Assembly (NCBI GenBank): GCA_963697355.1
Contig: CAVONV010000023.1
Span: forward strand, 372,001 to 436,000
Length of the DNA stretch: 64,000 nt
DNA from: CAVONV01 sp963697355
Lineage (GTDB): Bacteria > Acidobacteriota > Vicinamibacteria > Marinacidobacterales > DATDRI01
Direction: 5' to 3'
Shown: positions 1-6,705 of the stretch, piece by piece
How positions within the stretch are numbered: position 1 is the stretch's first letter
Layout: each line of letters begins with the position of its first letter
Translations under genes and position numbers: made by a program
The notes under the pieces: model-generated
The model's database searches: none
The model's input: only the letters and a program-made list of their open reading frames with translations
Told to the model about the DNA's origin: nothing

Positions 1-762
1 TTTCTGCCGGAAGTGGTTTCTCCCGCCGAAGTTCCTGTCGAAATGAACGCTTTCAAGAATCAGCAATATCGATGGGCAAAGGGATCCATCCAGACGGCAA
101 GAAAGCTGCTTCCACGTATTCTCGCGAGCCCTCTGCCTCTGGCGGTCAAGGTGGAGGCGACCTTCCATTTGACCGCCAATATCGCTTACCCGCTCATGGT
201 TGTGCTCTCCGTCTTGATGTTCCCGTCTATGTTGATCCGGTACAACATGGGTAAGTACGAGATGCTACTCGTCGACATCCCTTTGTTCCTTTCTGCTACC
301 GCCTCTATCGCGAGCTTCTATGTCGTCTCTCAGCGGGAGATCTACGCCGATTGGAAACAGAAGATCCTGTTTGTGCCTTTCGTGATGTCGCTTGGAATCG
401 GTCTGTCAATCAATAACGCTTGCGCCGTCATTGGAGCATTGACCCGTAGCGATGTTCACTTCGTCCGAACGCCTAAACTCGGGATCGAGTCGAGCTCCGA
501 CCGTTGGCGGCTCAAGAGGTATCGTGGTCACGTTGGATACCTGCCCCTCGTGGAGATCGGTTTCGGCCTGTACCTGGGAGCGGCCGCCCTGTATGCAACG
601 ATGCATCAGATTTTCGCCATCCTGCCGTTCTTGGTCCTGTTTCAAGTTGGCTTCCTCTGGTCTGGTTTCTTGTCCTTGGCGCAAGGCGCACGCCCGATGG
701 CGCTCACGTTGCGGGGACACCCAAGGTTGCTTGACTCCCCTCGAGCAGCGCGGATAGACTGA
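1..762 (+). CDS. Glycosyltransferase family 2, C-terminal part (cut by window edge)
   Basis: The reading frame is open from base 1, so the gene begins upstream and only about 253 C-terminal residues are present. Close to the start it has the QQYRW form of the QxxRW motif (followed by AKGSIQTARK), the acceptor/product-binding signature of processive GT2 enzymes such as cellulose, mannan and poly-GlcNAc synthases. After it come about five hydrophobic segments (roughly residues 45-75, 85-110, 120-145, 180-225), which fit a membrane-embedded synthase making or secreting a polysaccharide. The catalytic DxD part is outside the window, so the product cannot be named. A TPR protein follows after 18 bases and may be co-transcribed. 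Confidence 0.85.
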   Translation, partial: FLPEVVSPAEVPVEMNAFKNQQYRWAKGSIQTARKLLPRILASPLPLAVKVEATFHLTANIAYPLMVVLSVLMFPSMLIRYNMGKYEMLLVDIPLFLSATASIASFYVVSQREIYADWKQKILFVPFVMSLGIGLSINNACAVIGALTRSDVHFVRTPKLGIESSSDRWRLKRYRGHVGYLPLVEIGFGLYLGAAALYATMHQIFAILPFLVLFQVGFLWSGFLSLAQGARPMALTLRGHPRLLDSPRAARID

Positions 763-780
763 GACTTTCCTGGCGATATC

Positions 781-1368
781 ATGCGTAGAGAAAATGCCAT
801 CTTCTTTGTGTCCGGTCTCATTTTTGGGGTCCTGGTCGGGTATTTCGTTTTTCAAAGCGTGATTCAAGCGCCCGTGCCGGTCTCCGCTGGCGTGAGTGCA
901 TCTACGAGTCGTGGTCCAGCATCGGAGTCGGCCGAGCTCGACCACGATCAAGTGGCTCGGTTGGAAGCCCGGGCGGCAGAGAATCCGGAGGATGGTGAGA
1001 TCCCGAGACAAATCGGCATCCTCTATATGGAATCCAGTCACCTCCAGCAGGCGGTTCTTTGGTTCCGCAAGTCGCTGGAAATCGACGAGCACGACCTCGT
1101 CGCGAGGAACCATTTGGCGATATCCCTTGCGGGACTAGGAAGGGTTGACGAAGCGGTTTCTGAATATAAGGCCGCTTTGGCTGTCGAACCGTTGGATCCA
1201 CCGAGCCTTCTGGGGTTGGGAAGAGTGCTTCTGCTGGGCAAGAACGATATCCGTGGCGGCATCGAGGTGTGGGAAAAGCTCGTCGAGGCGGCTCCCGACT
1301 CTCCTGAAGCGCGGAGTATTCGAGATGAGCTCGAGGCTCTGAGGTCCGCACATACCATGGGTCAGTGA
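781..1368 (+). CDS. Membrane-anchored TPR protein
   Basis: This 195-residue protein has an N-terminal hydrophobic anchor (about residues 7-28, IFFVSGLIFGVLVGYFVF) and a periplasmic part with about three tetratricopeptide repeats from residue 60 on (for example HLQQAVLWFRKSLEIDEHD and RVDEAVSEYKAALAVEP). The layout resembles the TPR half of CcmH/NrfG-like assembly proteins, but no cytochrome c maturation gene is nearby, so I assign only a generic protein-protein interaction role. It starts at ATG 781 without a convincing Shine-Dalgarno site, 18 bases after the glycosyltransferase, and may be translationally linked to it. It could serve as a scaffold for polysaccharide export, which is inference from position only. 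Confidence 0.75.
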   Translation: MRRENAIFFVSGLIFGVLVGYFVFQSVIQAPVPVSAGVSASTSRGPASESAELDHDQVARLEARAAENPEDGEIPRQIGILYMESSHLQQAVLWFRKSLEIDEHDLVARNHLAISLAGLGRVDEAVSEYKAALAVEPLDPPSLLGLGRVLLLGKNDIRGGIEVWEKLVEAAPDSPEARSIRDELEALRSAHTMGQ

Positions 1369-1407
1369 TCTTGATTCCACCACTTGCTCTGGGTAGCTTT
1401 TGTTGAC

Positions 1408-1689
1408 ATGATTCGTCTCCTTCAATTTCTTGCAATCATTCTGTTGTTCCGGTCCGTGTGGCGGGCCGTTCAACGGATGCTGGGAGAAGTGGAGACGAGA
1501 AAAGTTCCAGGTGACAGGTCGGGGAATGAAGGGATGGTCTATCGAGGGCAGATGGTCCGGGACCCGGTTTGTGGGGTTTACGTGCCGGAGAAAGGTGCCT
1601 TGACCGAGCGCCGGGGAGAAGAGGTTTTCTATTTTTGCTCGGAGACGTGCCGGAAGTCGTTTCTGGGCAGCAAGGCGCAGGCAAGTTGA
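1408..1689 (+). CDS. Small membrane protein with YHS/TRASH-like metal-binding domain
   Basis: From ATG 1408 the protein has 93 residues: an N-terminal hydrophobic helix (IRLLQFLAIILLFRSVW), a basic linker, and a C-terminal module with DPVCGVYVP, then a loop and FYFCSETCRKSF. DPVCG followed by FCSxxC is the arrangement of YHS/TRASH domains, which bind metal ions. A TTG 24 bases upstream is an alternative start, but the ATG places the helix at the N terminus. The stop overlaps the TTG start of the class II aldolase (TTGA at 1686-1689), so the two are probably translationally coupled. A metal-sensing or delivery role for the metal-dependent aldolase is conceivable but unproven. Confidence 0.65.
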   Translation: MIRLLQFLAIILLFRSVWRAVQRMLGEVETRKVPGDRSGNEGMVYRGQMVRDPVCGVYVPEKGALTERRGEEVFYFCSETCRKSFLGSKAQAS

Positions 1690-2465
1690 GTCAGATAGAA
1701 CAACTCAAAAGCGACATCTGTGAGATCGGACGCCGCCTCTACGAACGTGGATACATCGCTGCCAAAGAGGGAAACGTCAGCATCCGGGCCTCGGAAGGCG
1801 AGGTCCTGTCAACGCCCGCAGGTGTTTGCAAGGGAACCATGACGCCGGACATGGTCGTAGCTTGTGACCTATCCGGTAAGAAATTGGAGGGAGCGCTAGA
1901 GGTCTCGACGGAGATCCAAATGCACCTAACGGTCTACAAGGCAAGGCCCGACGTGAAGGCCGTTGTACATGCCCATCCGCCGACGTCGACCGGTTTCGCA
2001 TCTGCAGGGGTGCCTCTCGACCGAGCGGTGTTGGCCGAGGTCGTCGTCACTTTGGGCTGCATTCCTCTTGCGGAGTACGGGACGCCCTCCACAAGGGAGC
2101 TGGCCGACACGGTGGATCGTCTGGTGCGTATGTCGGACGGACTGTTGTTGGCGAATCACGGTGCGTTGACTGTCGGTCGAGATATCTTGGATGCTTACTA
2201 TAAAATGGAGGTCATCGAGCACTTCGCGGAAGTGAGCCTCGTCTCACGCATGTTGGGGGGGGAGCGGTTGCTTCCGAGGAAAGAGGTGTCGCGCCTCTTG
2301 TCGCTTCGGAGTAAAGTCTATGGCTTAGAGGGACCAGCAGGAGGGGAAGGATGCCCCGTTCCTGCCGAATCACGAGCAGCCTCCGGTGGAGACAAAATCC
2401 AACTCACCAGGGAGGAATTGATTCAACTGATTCTGGATGCCATCCAGGAGGTGGGTGGCAGGTGA
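1686..2465 (+). CDS. Class II aldolase (fuculose-phosphate-aldolase-like) with C-terminal encapsulation helix
   Basis: About 259 residues from TTG 1686. The FucA/AraD fold is clear: GNVSIR near the N terminus, the zinc-binding HAHPP motif, and ANHGALTVG with the third zinc histidine region. Family members cleave L-fuculose-1-phosphate or related sugars to dihydroxyacetone phosphate and L-lactaldehyde. After the catalytic domain come a low-complexity linker (about residues 215-235) and a terminal amphipathic helix, LTREELIQLILDAIQEVG. Such linker-helix tails are typical encapsulation peptides of microcompartment cargo. Four BMC shell genes follow directly, as in PVM-type fucose/rhamnose microcompartments of Planctomycetes. 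The start is inferred from the TTGA overlap with the upstream gene. Substrate identity is not proven. Confidence 0.85.
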   Translation: MSQIEQLKSDICEIGRRLYERGYIAAKEGNVSIRASEGEVLSTPAGVCKGTMTPDMVVACDLSGKKLEGALEVSTEIQMHLTVYKARPDVKAVVHAHPPTSTGFASAGVPLDRAVLAEVVVTLGCIPLAEYGTPSTRELADTVDRLVRMSDGLLLANHGALTVGRDILDAYYKMEVIEHFAEVSLVSRMLGGERLLPRKEVSRLLSLRSKVYGLEGPAGGEGCPVPAESRAASGGDKIQLTREELIQLILDAIQEVGGR

Positions 2466-2534
2466 ACATTCTGGTATTGTCCTTTTCTTGAACGGTGGTC
2501 GAGAATCTTATTTGAGGAAGATTAGGGAGGAATC

Positions 2535-2837
2535 ATGGCGGAACCCGTAGGTGAAGCATTGGGGATGATTGAAACCAAGGGGCTGGTGGGCATGATCGAA
2601 GCATCCGATGCGATGGTCAAGGCGGCCAAGGTAACGCTTGTAGGCTACGAGAAGATCGGTGCCGGATATGTCACCGCGATGGTGCGGGGAGATGTGGCGG
2701 CCTGTAAGGCTGCAACGGATGCCGGAGCGGCGGCCGCCCGTCGGGTCGGTGAGCTCGTTTCGGTGCACGTGATTCCAAGGCCTCATTCGAGCTTGGAAGA
2801 TTGTCTGCCCATCGGTAAGACCTCCGGGCAGTCCTAA
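2535..2837 (+). CDS. BMC-H hexameric microcompartment shell protein
   Basis: A 100-residue single BMC domain (Pfam BMC type): EALGMIETKGLVGMIEASDAM at the N terminus, KVTLVGYEKIGAGYVTAMVRGDVAACK in the middle, and the typical ending VSVHVIPRPHSSLE. Length and motifs match canonical PduA/EutM/CcmK hexamers that form the facets of the shell with a central pore. ATG 2535 is preceded by GATTAGGGAGGAATC, a strong ribosome-binding site. It is the only BMC-H in the window, whereas shells often use two or more, so others may be encoded elsewhere. Its position between the aldolase and three BMC-P genes marks the start of the shell block. Confidence 0.95.
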   Translation: MAEPVGEALGMIETKGLVGMIEASDAMVKAAKVTLVGYEKIGAGYVTAMVRGDVAACKAATDAGAAAARRVGELVSVHVIPRPHSSLEDCLPIGKTSGQS

Positions 2838-2853
2838 CCGGGTAAGCTAGCCG

Positions 2854-3147
2854 ATGACTCTCGGTCGAGTAGTCGGGACGGTGGTGGCCACGCGGAAGGA
2901 CGAGCGACTGACGGGTTTCAAGCTCTTGGTTGTGCGAGCTTTGGATCCGAGCGGATCCCCAAAGAACAGTTACGTCATCGCTGTGGACACCGTGGATGCC
3001 GGTGTGGGCGAAACGGTGCTGGTCGTGAGCGGCAGCTCCGCCCGGATGTCTTCGGGTTGCGAGGACCGTCCCGTAGATGCGGCGGTGGTCGGTATCGTGG
3101 ACACTATCGACCTCGATAAGGCGTTGGCTGGTATGGCAACGGCTTGA
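2854..3147 (+). CDS. BMC-P pentameric shell protein (EutN/CcmL family), copy 1
   Basis: A 97-residue EutN/CcmL-type beta-barrel protein that forms pentameric vertex caps of microcompartments. It opens with LGRVVGTVVATRKDERLTG, has the conserved VAVDTVDAGVGETVLVV core (here IAVDTVDAGVGETVLVVSG), and ends with the DAAVVGIVDTIDL segment found in the family. It lies 16 bases after the BMC-H gene and 13 bases before the next BMC-P gene. Compared with copies 2 and 3 it has the most regular family features and a short C-terminal extension (DKALAGMATA). Confidence 0.93.
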   Translation: MTLGRVVGTVVATRKDERLTGFKLLVVRALDPSGSPKNSYVIAVDTVDAGVGETVLVVSGSSARMSSGCEDRPVDAAVVGIVDTIDLDKALAGMATA

Positions 3148-3160
3148 GAAGCTCGAGTCC

Positions 3161-3451
3161 ATGTTCCTAGCCCGGGTGATTGGCAACGTCGTAGCGACGA
3201 ACAAAGATCCCGGACTCCATTCGCAGAAGTTACTCATCATCCAGCCCCTGACTCCCTCGCGGCAGCCTGTGGGGGAGCCGCTGGTGGCTCTCGATAGTGC
3301 AAGTGTCGGAATGGGCGAAGACGTCTTCTATGTGCGTGGCAAGGAGGCCTCTTTTGCTTTCTTGCCCCAAATCGTTCCCGCTGATGCCAGCATCGTGGGG
3401 AAAGTAGACGGCATCGATATGGCCCGACGCCGCAAGAGGAAGAAGCGTTGA
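3161..3451 (+). CDS. BMC-P pentameric shell protein, copy 2 (divergent, basic C terminus)
   Basis: From ATG 3161 the protein has 96 residues: FLARVIGNVVATNKDPGL, then LVALDSASVGMGEDVFYV and DASIVGKVDGIDM, all aligned with EutN/CcmL family positions. It differs from its neighbours in replacing the VDAGxGD turn by ASVGMGE and in ending with a strongly basic tail (ARRRKRKKR). The tail could contact nucleic acid, cargo or the shell interior, but its function is unknown. The stop codon overlaps the TTG start of copy 3 (TTGA, 3448-3451), so translation is coupled. Confidence 0.9.
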   Translation: MFLARVIGNVVATNKDPGLHSQKLLIIQPLTPSRQPVGEPLVALDSASVGMGEDVFYVRGKEASFAFLPQIVPADASIVGKVDGIDMARRRKRKKR

Positions 3452-3717
3452 TCATCGGGGAAGTGGTGGGGACGGTCGTTTCCACCCATAAACACTACAA
3501 GGTCGAGGGCAGGAAGCTTCTCTTGGTGCAGCCTTTGAATCTGGACGGCAAGCCGGATGGCCGCGCGCTTTTGGCCATAGATTCCGTCGATGCTGGTGAG
3601 GGGGATCGTGTACTGGTGGTTCTTGAAGGCAAGTCGGCATCTATGGCGGCTGGACGAGAACAGAGTCCGCTCGACGCGGCCATTGTTGGTGTCGTGGACT
3701 CGGTGAACCTGGAATGA
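3448..3717 (+). CDS. BMC-P pentameric shell protein, copy 3
   Basis: An 89-residue EutN/CcmL-family protein beginning with TTG: IIGEVVGTVVSTHKHYKVEG, the core LLAIDSVDAGEGDRVLVV, and the terminal DAAIVGVVDSVNLE. Length and all core motifs agree with functional pentamers. Its first codons overlap the previous stop (TTGA) and its stop overlaps the next ATG (ATGA, 3714-3717), so it sits in a strictly coupled translation unit. Three distinct BMC-P proteins together with one BMC-H and a class II aldolase match the gene content reported for PVM-type microcompartments (known pattern). Assignment of this locus to that type is inference. Confidence 0.92.
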   Translation: MIIGEVVGTVVSTHKHYKVEGRKLLLVQPLNLDGKPDGRALLAIDSVDAGEGDRVLVVLEGKSASMAAGREQSPLDAAIVGVVDSVNLE

Positions 3718-3959
3718 AAACCATCGATGCCGACGCAATCCGGAGGTTGGTACGTCAAACTCTGGAAGAAAAGTTGGGCTTGAATAGGCCTTCTTTGCCT
3801 GAACCGAGTCCTACCAAGCCTTTGCTTGACCATCCTTCTCATCTCGACGTGATGTCGGACTGTGCAGCCGAGGAGGAGCTTTCGAAGAGCGAATCCTGTC
3901 TGATAGAGCCCCATCGCATGTGCTCCAATTCAGGCTATTGTAAGAAACTGGGTTTCTAA
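3714..3959 (+). CDS. 81-residue microcompartment-associated protein with encapsulation-like N-terminal helix and Cys-rich tail
   Basis: I do not recognise a family. The first 20 residues (IDADAIRRLVRQTLEEKLGL) form an amphipathic helix of the kind used as N-terminal encapsulation peptides by microcompartment enzymes. A proline-rich linker follows (PSLPEPSPTKP), then an acidic stretch, and the protein ends with HRMCSNSGYCKKLGF, a CxxxxxC pair that with an upstream Cys could bind metal. No enzyme domain is attached. It starts inside the stop of the third BMC-P gene (ATGA) and is the last gene of the cluster. It may be an intact linker or adaptor protein, or the remaining N terminus of a lost cargo enzyme. 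The conserved-looking C terminus favours the first. Confidence 0.7.
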   Translation: MKTIDADAIRRLVRQTLEEKLGLNRPSLPEPSPTKPLLDHPSHLDVMSDCAAEEELSKSESCLIEPHRMCSNSGYCKKLGF

Positions 3960-3960
3960 A

Positions 3961-4068
3961 ACAAGGAGGAGGGAGAAAGGAGACAACAGAATCTGTTGAG
4001 GTGCGACTGATGCCACGGTGCAGCCGTCGCGTTCTTGCCCTCCTTTATTCTTTCTCCTTCCTCCTCGT
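3961..4068. repeat. Purine/pyrimidine inverted repeat after the BMC cluster
   Basis: A purine-rich arm at 3961-3982 (ACAAGGAGGAGGGAGAAAGG) is mirrored by a pyrimidine-rich arm at about 4050-4068 (CTTTCTCCTTCCTCCTCGTT), giving a stem of roughly 18-20 bp with one or two mismatches around a 65-base loop. It begins immediately after the last microcompartment gene and could act as a transcription end or RNA-stabilising hairpin. No T-run follows. The loop region holds no convincing gene. Confidence 0.6.
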
Positions 4069-4079
4069 TCGTCGACATT

Positions 4080-4145
4080 ATGTCCAGGGCTATCCTCCAT
4101 TTGGACATGGATGCTTTCTATACTTCGGTCGACCAACGTGACAAC
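4080..4145 (+). pseudogene. dinB: N-terminal remnant of DNA polymerase IV (dinB)
   Basis: Only about 22 codons remain, starting at ATG 4080: MSRAILHLDMDAFYTSVDQR. This is the start of Y-family polymerases, with the DMDAFY catalytic-metal and steric-gate segment. After QRDN the frame continues to a stop at 4226, but the following residues no longer resemble the family, which is normally 350-420 residues long. The rest of the gene has been deleted or replaced, so this marks an old recombination or deletion point between the BMC locus and the deacylase gene. Confidence 0.75.
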
Positions 4146-4248
4146 TCGTGTCGGCGAATCGAGCCTGAACCGGGCGTCACCTGTTGGAGAAAGAAGGCTG
4201 GTAGGTCAGAGGGACTTTCGAACTGAGATACTGAAGGAGTGAAAGGAA

Positions 4249-5205
4249 ATGGGCAACGAAGCGTTTCGAGTAGGCAACACCACCGCAAAACCGAGTACCA
4301 AAGCTGCAGGATTCCTGGAGGTGCCAGACACCGGCGTCCGAATGCCCATGACGATTGTGAACGGTGGGGAGTCTGGACCAGGTGTGCTGATTACCGCAGG
4401 CGTTCATGGAGGCGAGTACCCCCCTATTGAGGCGAGCATTCGCTTGGCCCGCGATCTGGAGCCGACCCGCTTGCGTGGCCAAGTTGTGGTGATCCCTATT
4501 GTGAACCCACTCGCCTTCCAAGCTCGACAACAGTATGTCGTGCCGCAAGACGGGAAGAACCTGAACCGCCAGTTCCCTGGCAACGCTTCGGGCACGTATA
4601 GCGAACGCATGGCCTACACCCTCATGACGGAGGTTGTTTCGAAGGTGGACGTTTGGCTCGACCTGCACGGCGGGGATATCCACGAGGCGCTCGTTCCTTT
4701 CACGATCTACTCGGACTCTGCAGCGGCGGACGTGGTGAGTCGTTCGCGGGCGTTGGCCGAGGCTTACGGCATCGCGTATGTAGTCGCCAGCGATTCGGTG
4801 AAGGGCGCTACTTACGGCGCGTCTGCCGCGGCCGGCGTGCCCTGCATCCTCGCGGAGGCCGGTCAGGTTGGCCAGTTGGACGAGGAGAACACCCTGATTC
4901 ATATCAAGGGTTGCAGGAACGTCCTGAAACACCTCGGAGTCCTCCCGGGCGATCCGGATCCCGTGGCGCCCATCAAGCTCTTGCGGGAATTCGCGTGGCT
5001 GCGGGCGGAGCAGGTGGGGTGCTGGTATCCATCAGTGAAGATTGGGGACATCGTTCAGGCCGGTCAGCTGATAGGTGTCATCAAGAACTACTTCGGTGAC
5101 TCCCTTGCCGAGAGCCATGCCCCCGCGACGGGAACGGTTCTTTTCCTCGTGACCTCCCTGGCGGTGAACGAAGAGGACCCTCTCGTAGGTATCGGCGTCG
5201 AGTAG
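4249..5205 (+). CDS. M14-type zinc deacylase (succinylglutamate desuccinylase/aspartoacylase family)
   Basis: A 318-residue cytoplasmic enzyme. The zinc ligands are visible as HGGEY (His and Glu) in GVHGGEYPPIEAS and the later His of DLHGGD. DGKNLNRQFPG supplies the Asn-Arg substrate-carboxylate binding pair typical of AstE/AspA-like proteins. The C-terminal third is a lipoyl-like beta domain (VKIGDIVQAGQLIGVI, SHAPATGTVLFL) common in bacterial members of this family. Reaction type: hydrolysis of an N-acyl amino acid or related amide, exact substrate unknown. ATG 4249 is preceded by GTGAAAGGAA, a good ribosome-binding site. It is separated from the BMC cluster by the dinB remnant, so a shared pathway is not evident. 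Confidence 0.85.
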   Translation: MGNEAFRVGNTTAKPSTKAAGFLEVPDTGVRMPMTIVNGGESGPGVLITAGVHGGEYPPIEASIRLARDLEPTRLRGQVVVIPIVNPLAFQARQQYVVPQDGKNLNRQFPGNASGTYSERMAYTLMTEVVSKVDVWLDLHGGDIHEALVPFTIYSDSAAADVVSRSRALAEAYGIAYVVASDSVKGATYGASAAAGVPCILAEAGQVGQLDEENTLIHIKGCRNVLKHLGVLPGDPDPVAPIKLLREFAWLRAEQVGCWYPSVKIGDIVQAGQLIGVIKNYFGDSLAESHAPATGTVLFLVTSLAVNEEDPLVGIGVE

Positions 5206-5266
5206 GAATAGGGATTTCATCACCGACCTGCCGTCGCGGAAGACTTCCGCCTGGTCAAAAAATCGG

Positions 5267-5320
5267 CAATTCAAGAACATCGGCTCGCGATTCCTGATTT
5301 CTTGATTTCCTGAATTCTTG
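5267..5320. repeat. Dispersed GAACTCAAGAA-type repeat, copy 1
   Basis: CAATTCAAGAAC at 5267-5278 is followed after a short gap by TTCCTGATTTCTTGATTT and CCTGAATTCTTG at 5291-5320, the same words on the opposite strand. It lies between the convergent deacylase (plus) and DUF4340 (minus) genes. Related words occur at 11.1, 16.8, 29.6 and 51.2 kb. The two opposed arms could form a hairpin in both transcripts. Confidence 0.6.
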
Positions 5321-5326
5321 CTGGAG

Positions 5327-6703
5327 TCACTTCTTCTCTTCTTCAGGCTCCTCCCTCTCGAAGTCCATCAGTTTCTCGATGTCCTCCCATTTTGAGGCCT
5401 GGATCTTGAGAATCGGCTCGTCACCTTTGCGGCGGGCATAAACGATATCGCCCTCAGGTTTTCCTATCGCGACCTCCTCGACCGCTTCCTCTTCTTCATG
5501 CCAAACGGTGATGATGTAGGCCGGTGGCGCGAGCCCGAAGGGAGTCAAATCTGAGTCTGTCGCCTCAATGAAATCCTCGGCGTCGGTCCCATTGATTTTG
5601 TAAAGAAGATCCTCGACTATCGTCCGGTCCCACTCACGGGACTCCGGGGCGGTCTCGACCCATTGAACGTTTTCGTCCTCGCCCTCTTTCACCTTTTTAT
5701 AGACGCGGTCAGGTTCGGTAGCGGTGGCGATCTGAAACTTGGCGACTTGGTAGGTGGCGTAGTCGAAAAGACGTTTGGACCTATATTCGGATGGGTCCTT
5801 TTTGATGTCGTCAACGAGGCTCGAGGCTACGAGGAAGACAAGGCTACGATCCAGGTCGCGGGCGTAGTACTTGCCGTCCTTTTCGTCCCCTATTTGGAGG
5901 CGCACGTTTTCCCCTCCTTTGAGCTGAATGTCCACCTCGTAAGCCGCCGGGTCCAATCCGAAGCCGGCCAGCTCATCCACCGACTCGGAAACGATCTCTT
6001 CCATCTTTGCCGTTTCGAAGCGAGACACCAAGCTCGATGCTTTGTATCGGTCGGCTCGGCAAAAGCTCGGAGTCGTCACGTTCCAAAGGTCCTCACTGGC
6101 CTTCGCCAGAATGACTTCGTTCTCCGGTCCCTTGAGCGACAGTCTCTCTACGAGGTCGGTGTCGAAGTGGAGCACCTTCTTGTCCCTCAAATCCCACGCA
6201 TCTTTATCGAAGTCTCCTTTCAGGTGAGAAGAGATCACGAAGACTTTGTTCTCGGTTGAGAGCTTGGCGTATCGGTTGGAACCGGTGGGTGTCTCGTCTC
6301 CCAACAACAAACCGGTGCTGGTTTCTGCCCCCTCCACCTCGAAGTGAACTTGTAGCTCTGGTTCGGCCAAACCAAACTCGTCCAGGTCGATATCTTCACC
6401 CTCTGCGACATAACGGCCGCGTTCGAGCTCGGCGATATTGCGAGCCAGGGACTCCACCTCAGTGGTGTCCGCAGGGGCCTCTATCGGTTTGAAGATGCGC
6501 CAGGAATCGTTGTCTTTCGTTACCTTGAGGTTTTCGCCCTCGGAGCGTCGGATCTCGATCGTGCGAAAATCCTCCGTCTCGAGCTCAAAGAGCTCGACCT
6601 CCTCCGAATCGGTGTCTTCGACCGGCTCACGTTCGTAGAAGTAGATGTAGGTTCCTAAGGCGGCAAGCAGGAGAGCCGCCACGATCGTCGTCTTCGGATT
6701 CAT
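5327..6703 (-). CDS. DUF4340 protein, last gene of a GldG-type ABC operon
   Basis: A 458-residue membrane-anchored protein: one N-terminal transmembrane helix (TTIVAALLLAALGTYIYFY) followed by a large acidic extracytoplasmic region with repeated beta-rich DUF4340 segments (for example DEFGLAEPELQVHFE, AGFGLDPAAYEVDIQL and TPFGLAPPAYIITVW, each an FGL-P repeat). The ATG at 6703 has GGAGAAGG 6 bases upstream, and the gene begins 2 bases after the GldG-like stop, so the two are one operon. The family accompanies Gld-like ABC systems in Acidobacteriota, Planctomycetes and others, but its biochemical role is unknown. A role in envelope assembly or surface motility is inference from the operon. Confidence 0.85.
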   Translation of the reverse strand: MNPKTTIVAALLLAALGTYIYFYEREPVEDTDSEEVELFELETEDFRTIEIRRSEGENLKVTKDNDSWRIFKPIEAPADTTEVESLARNIAELERGRYVAEGEDIDLDEFGLAEPELQVHFEVEGAETSTGLLLGDETPTGSNRYAKLSTENKVFVISSHLKGDFDKDAWDLRDKKVLHFDTDLVERLSLKGPENEVILAKASEDLWNVTTPSFCRADRYKASSLVSRFETAKMEEIVSESVDELAGFGLDPAAYEVDIQLKGGENVRLQIGDEKDGKYYARDLDRSLVFLVASSLVDDIKKDPSEYRSKRLFDYATYQVAKFQIATATEPDRVYKKVKEGEDENVQWVETAPESREWDRTIVEDLLYKINGTDAEDFIEATDSDLTPFGLAPPAYIITVWHEEEEAVEEVAIGKPEGDIVYARRKGDEPILKIQASKWEDIEKLMDFEREEPEEEKK

Positions 6704-6705
6704 GG

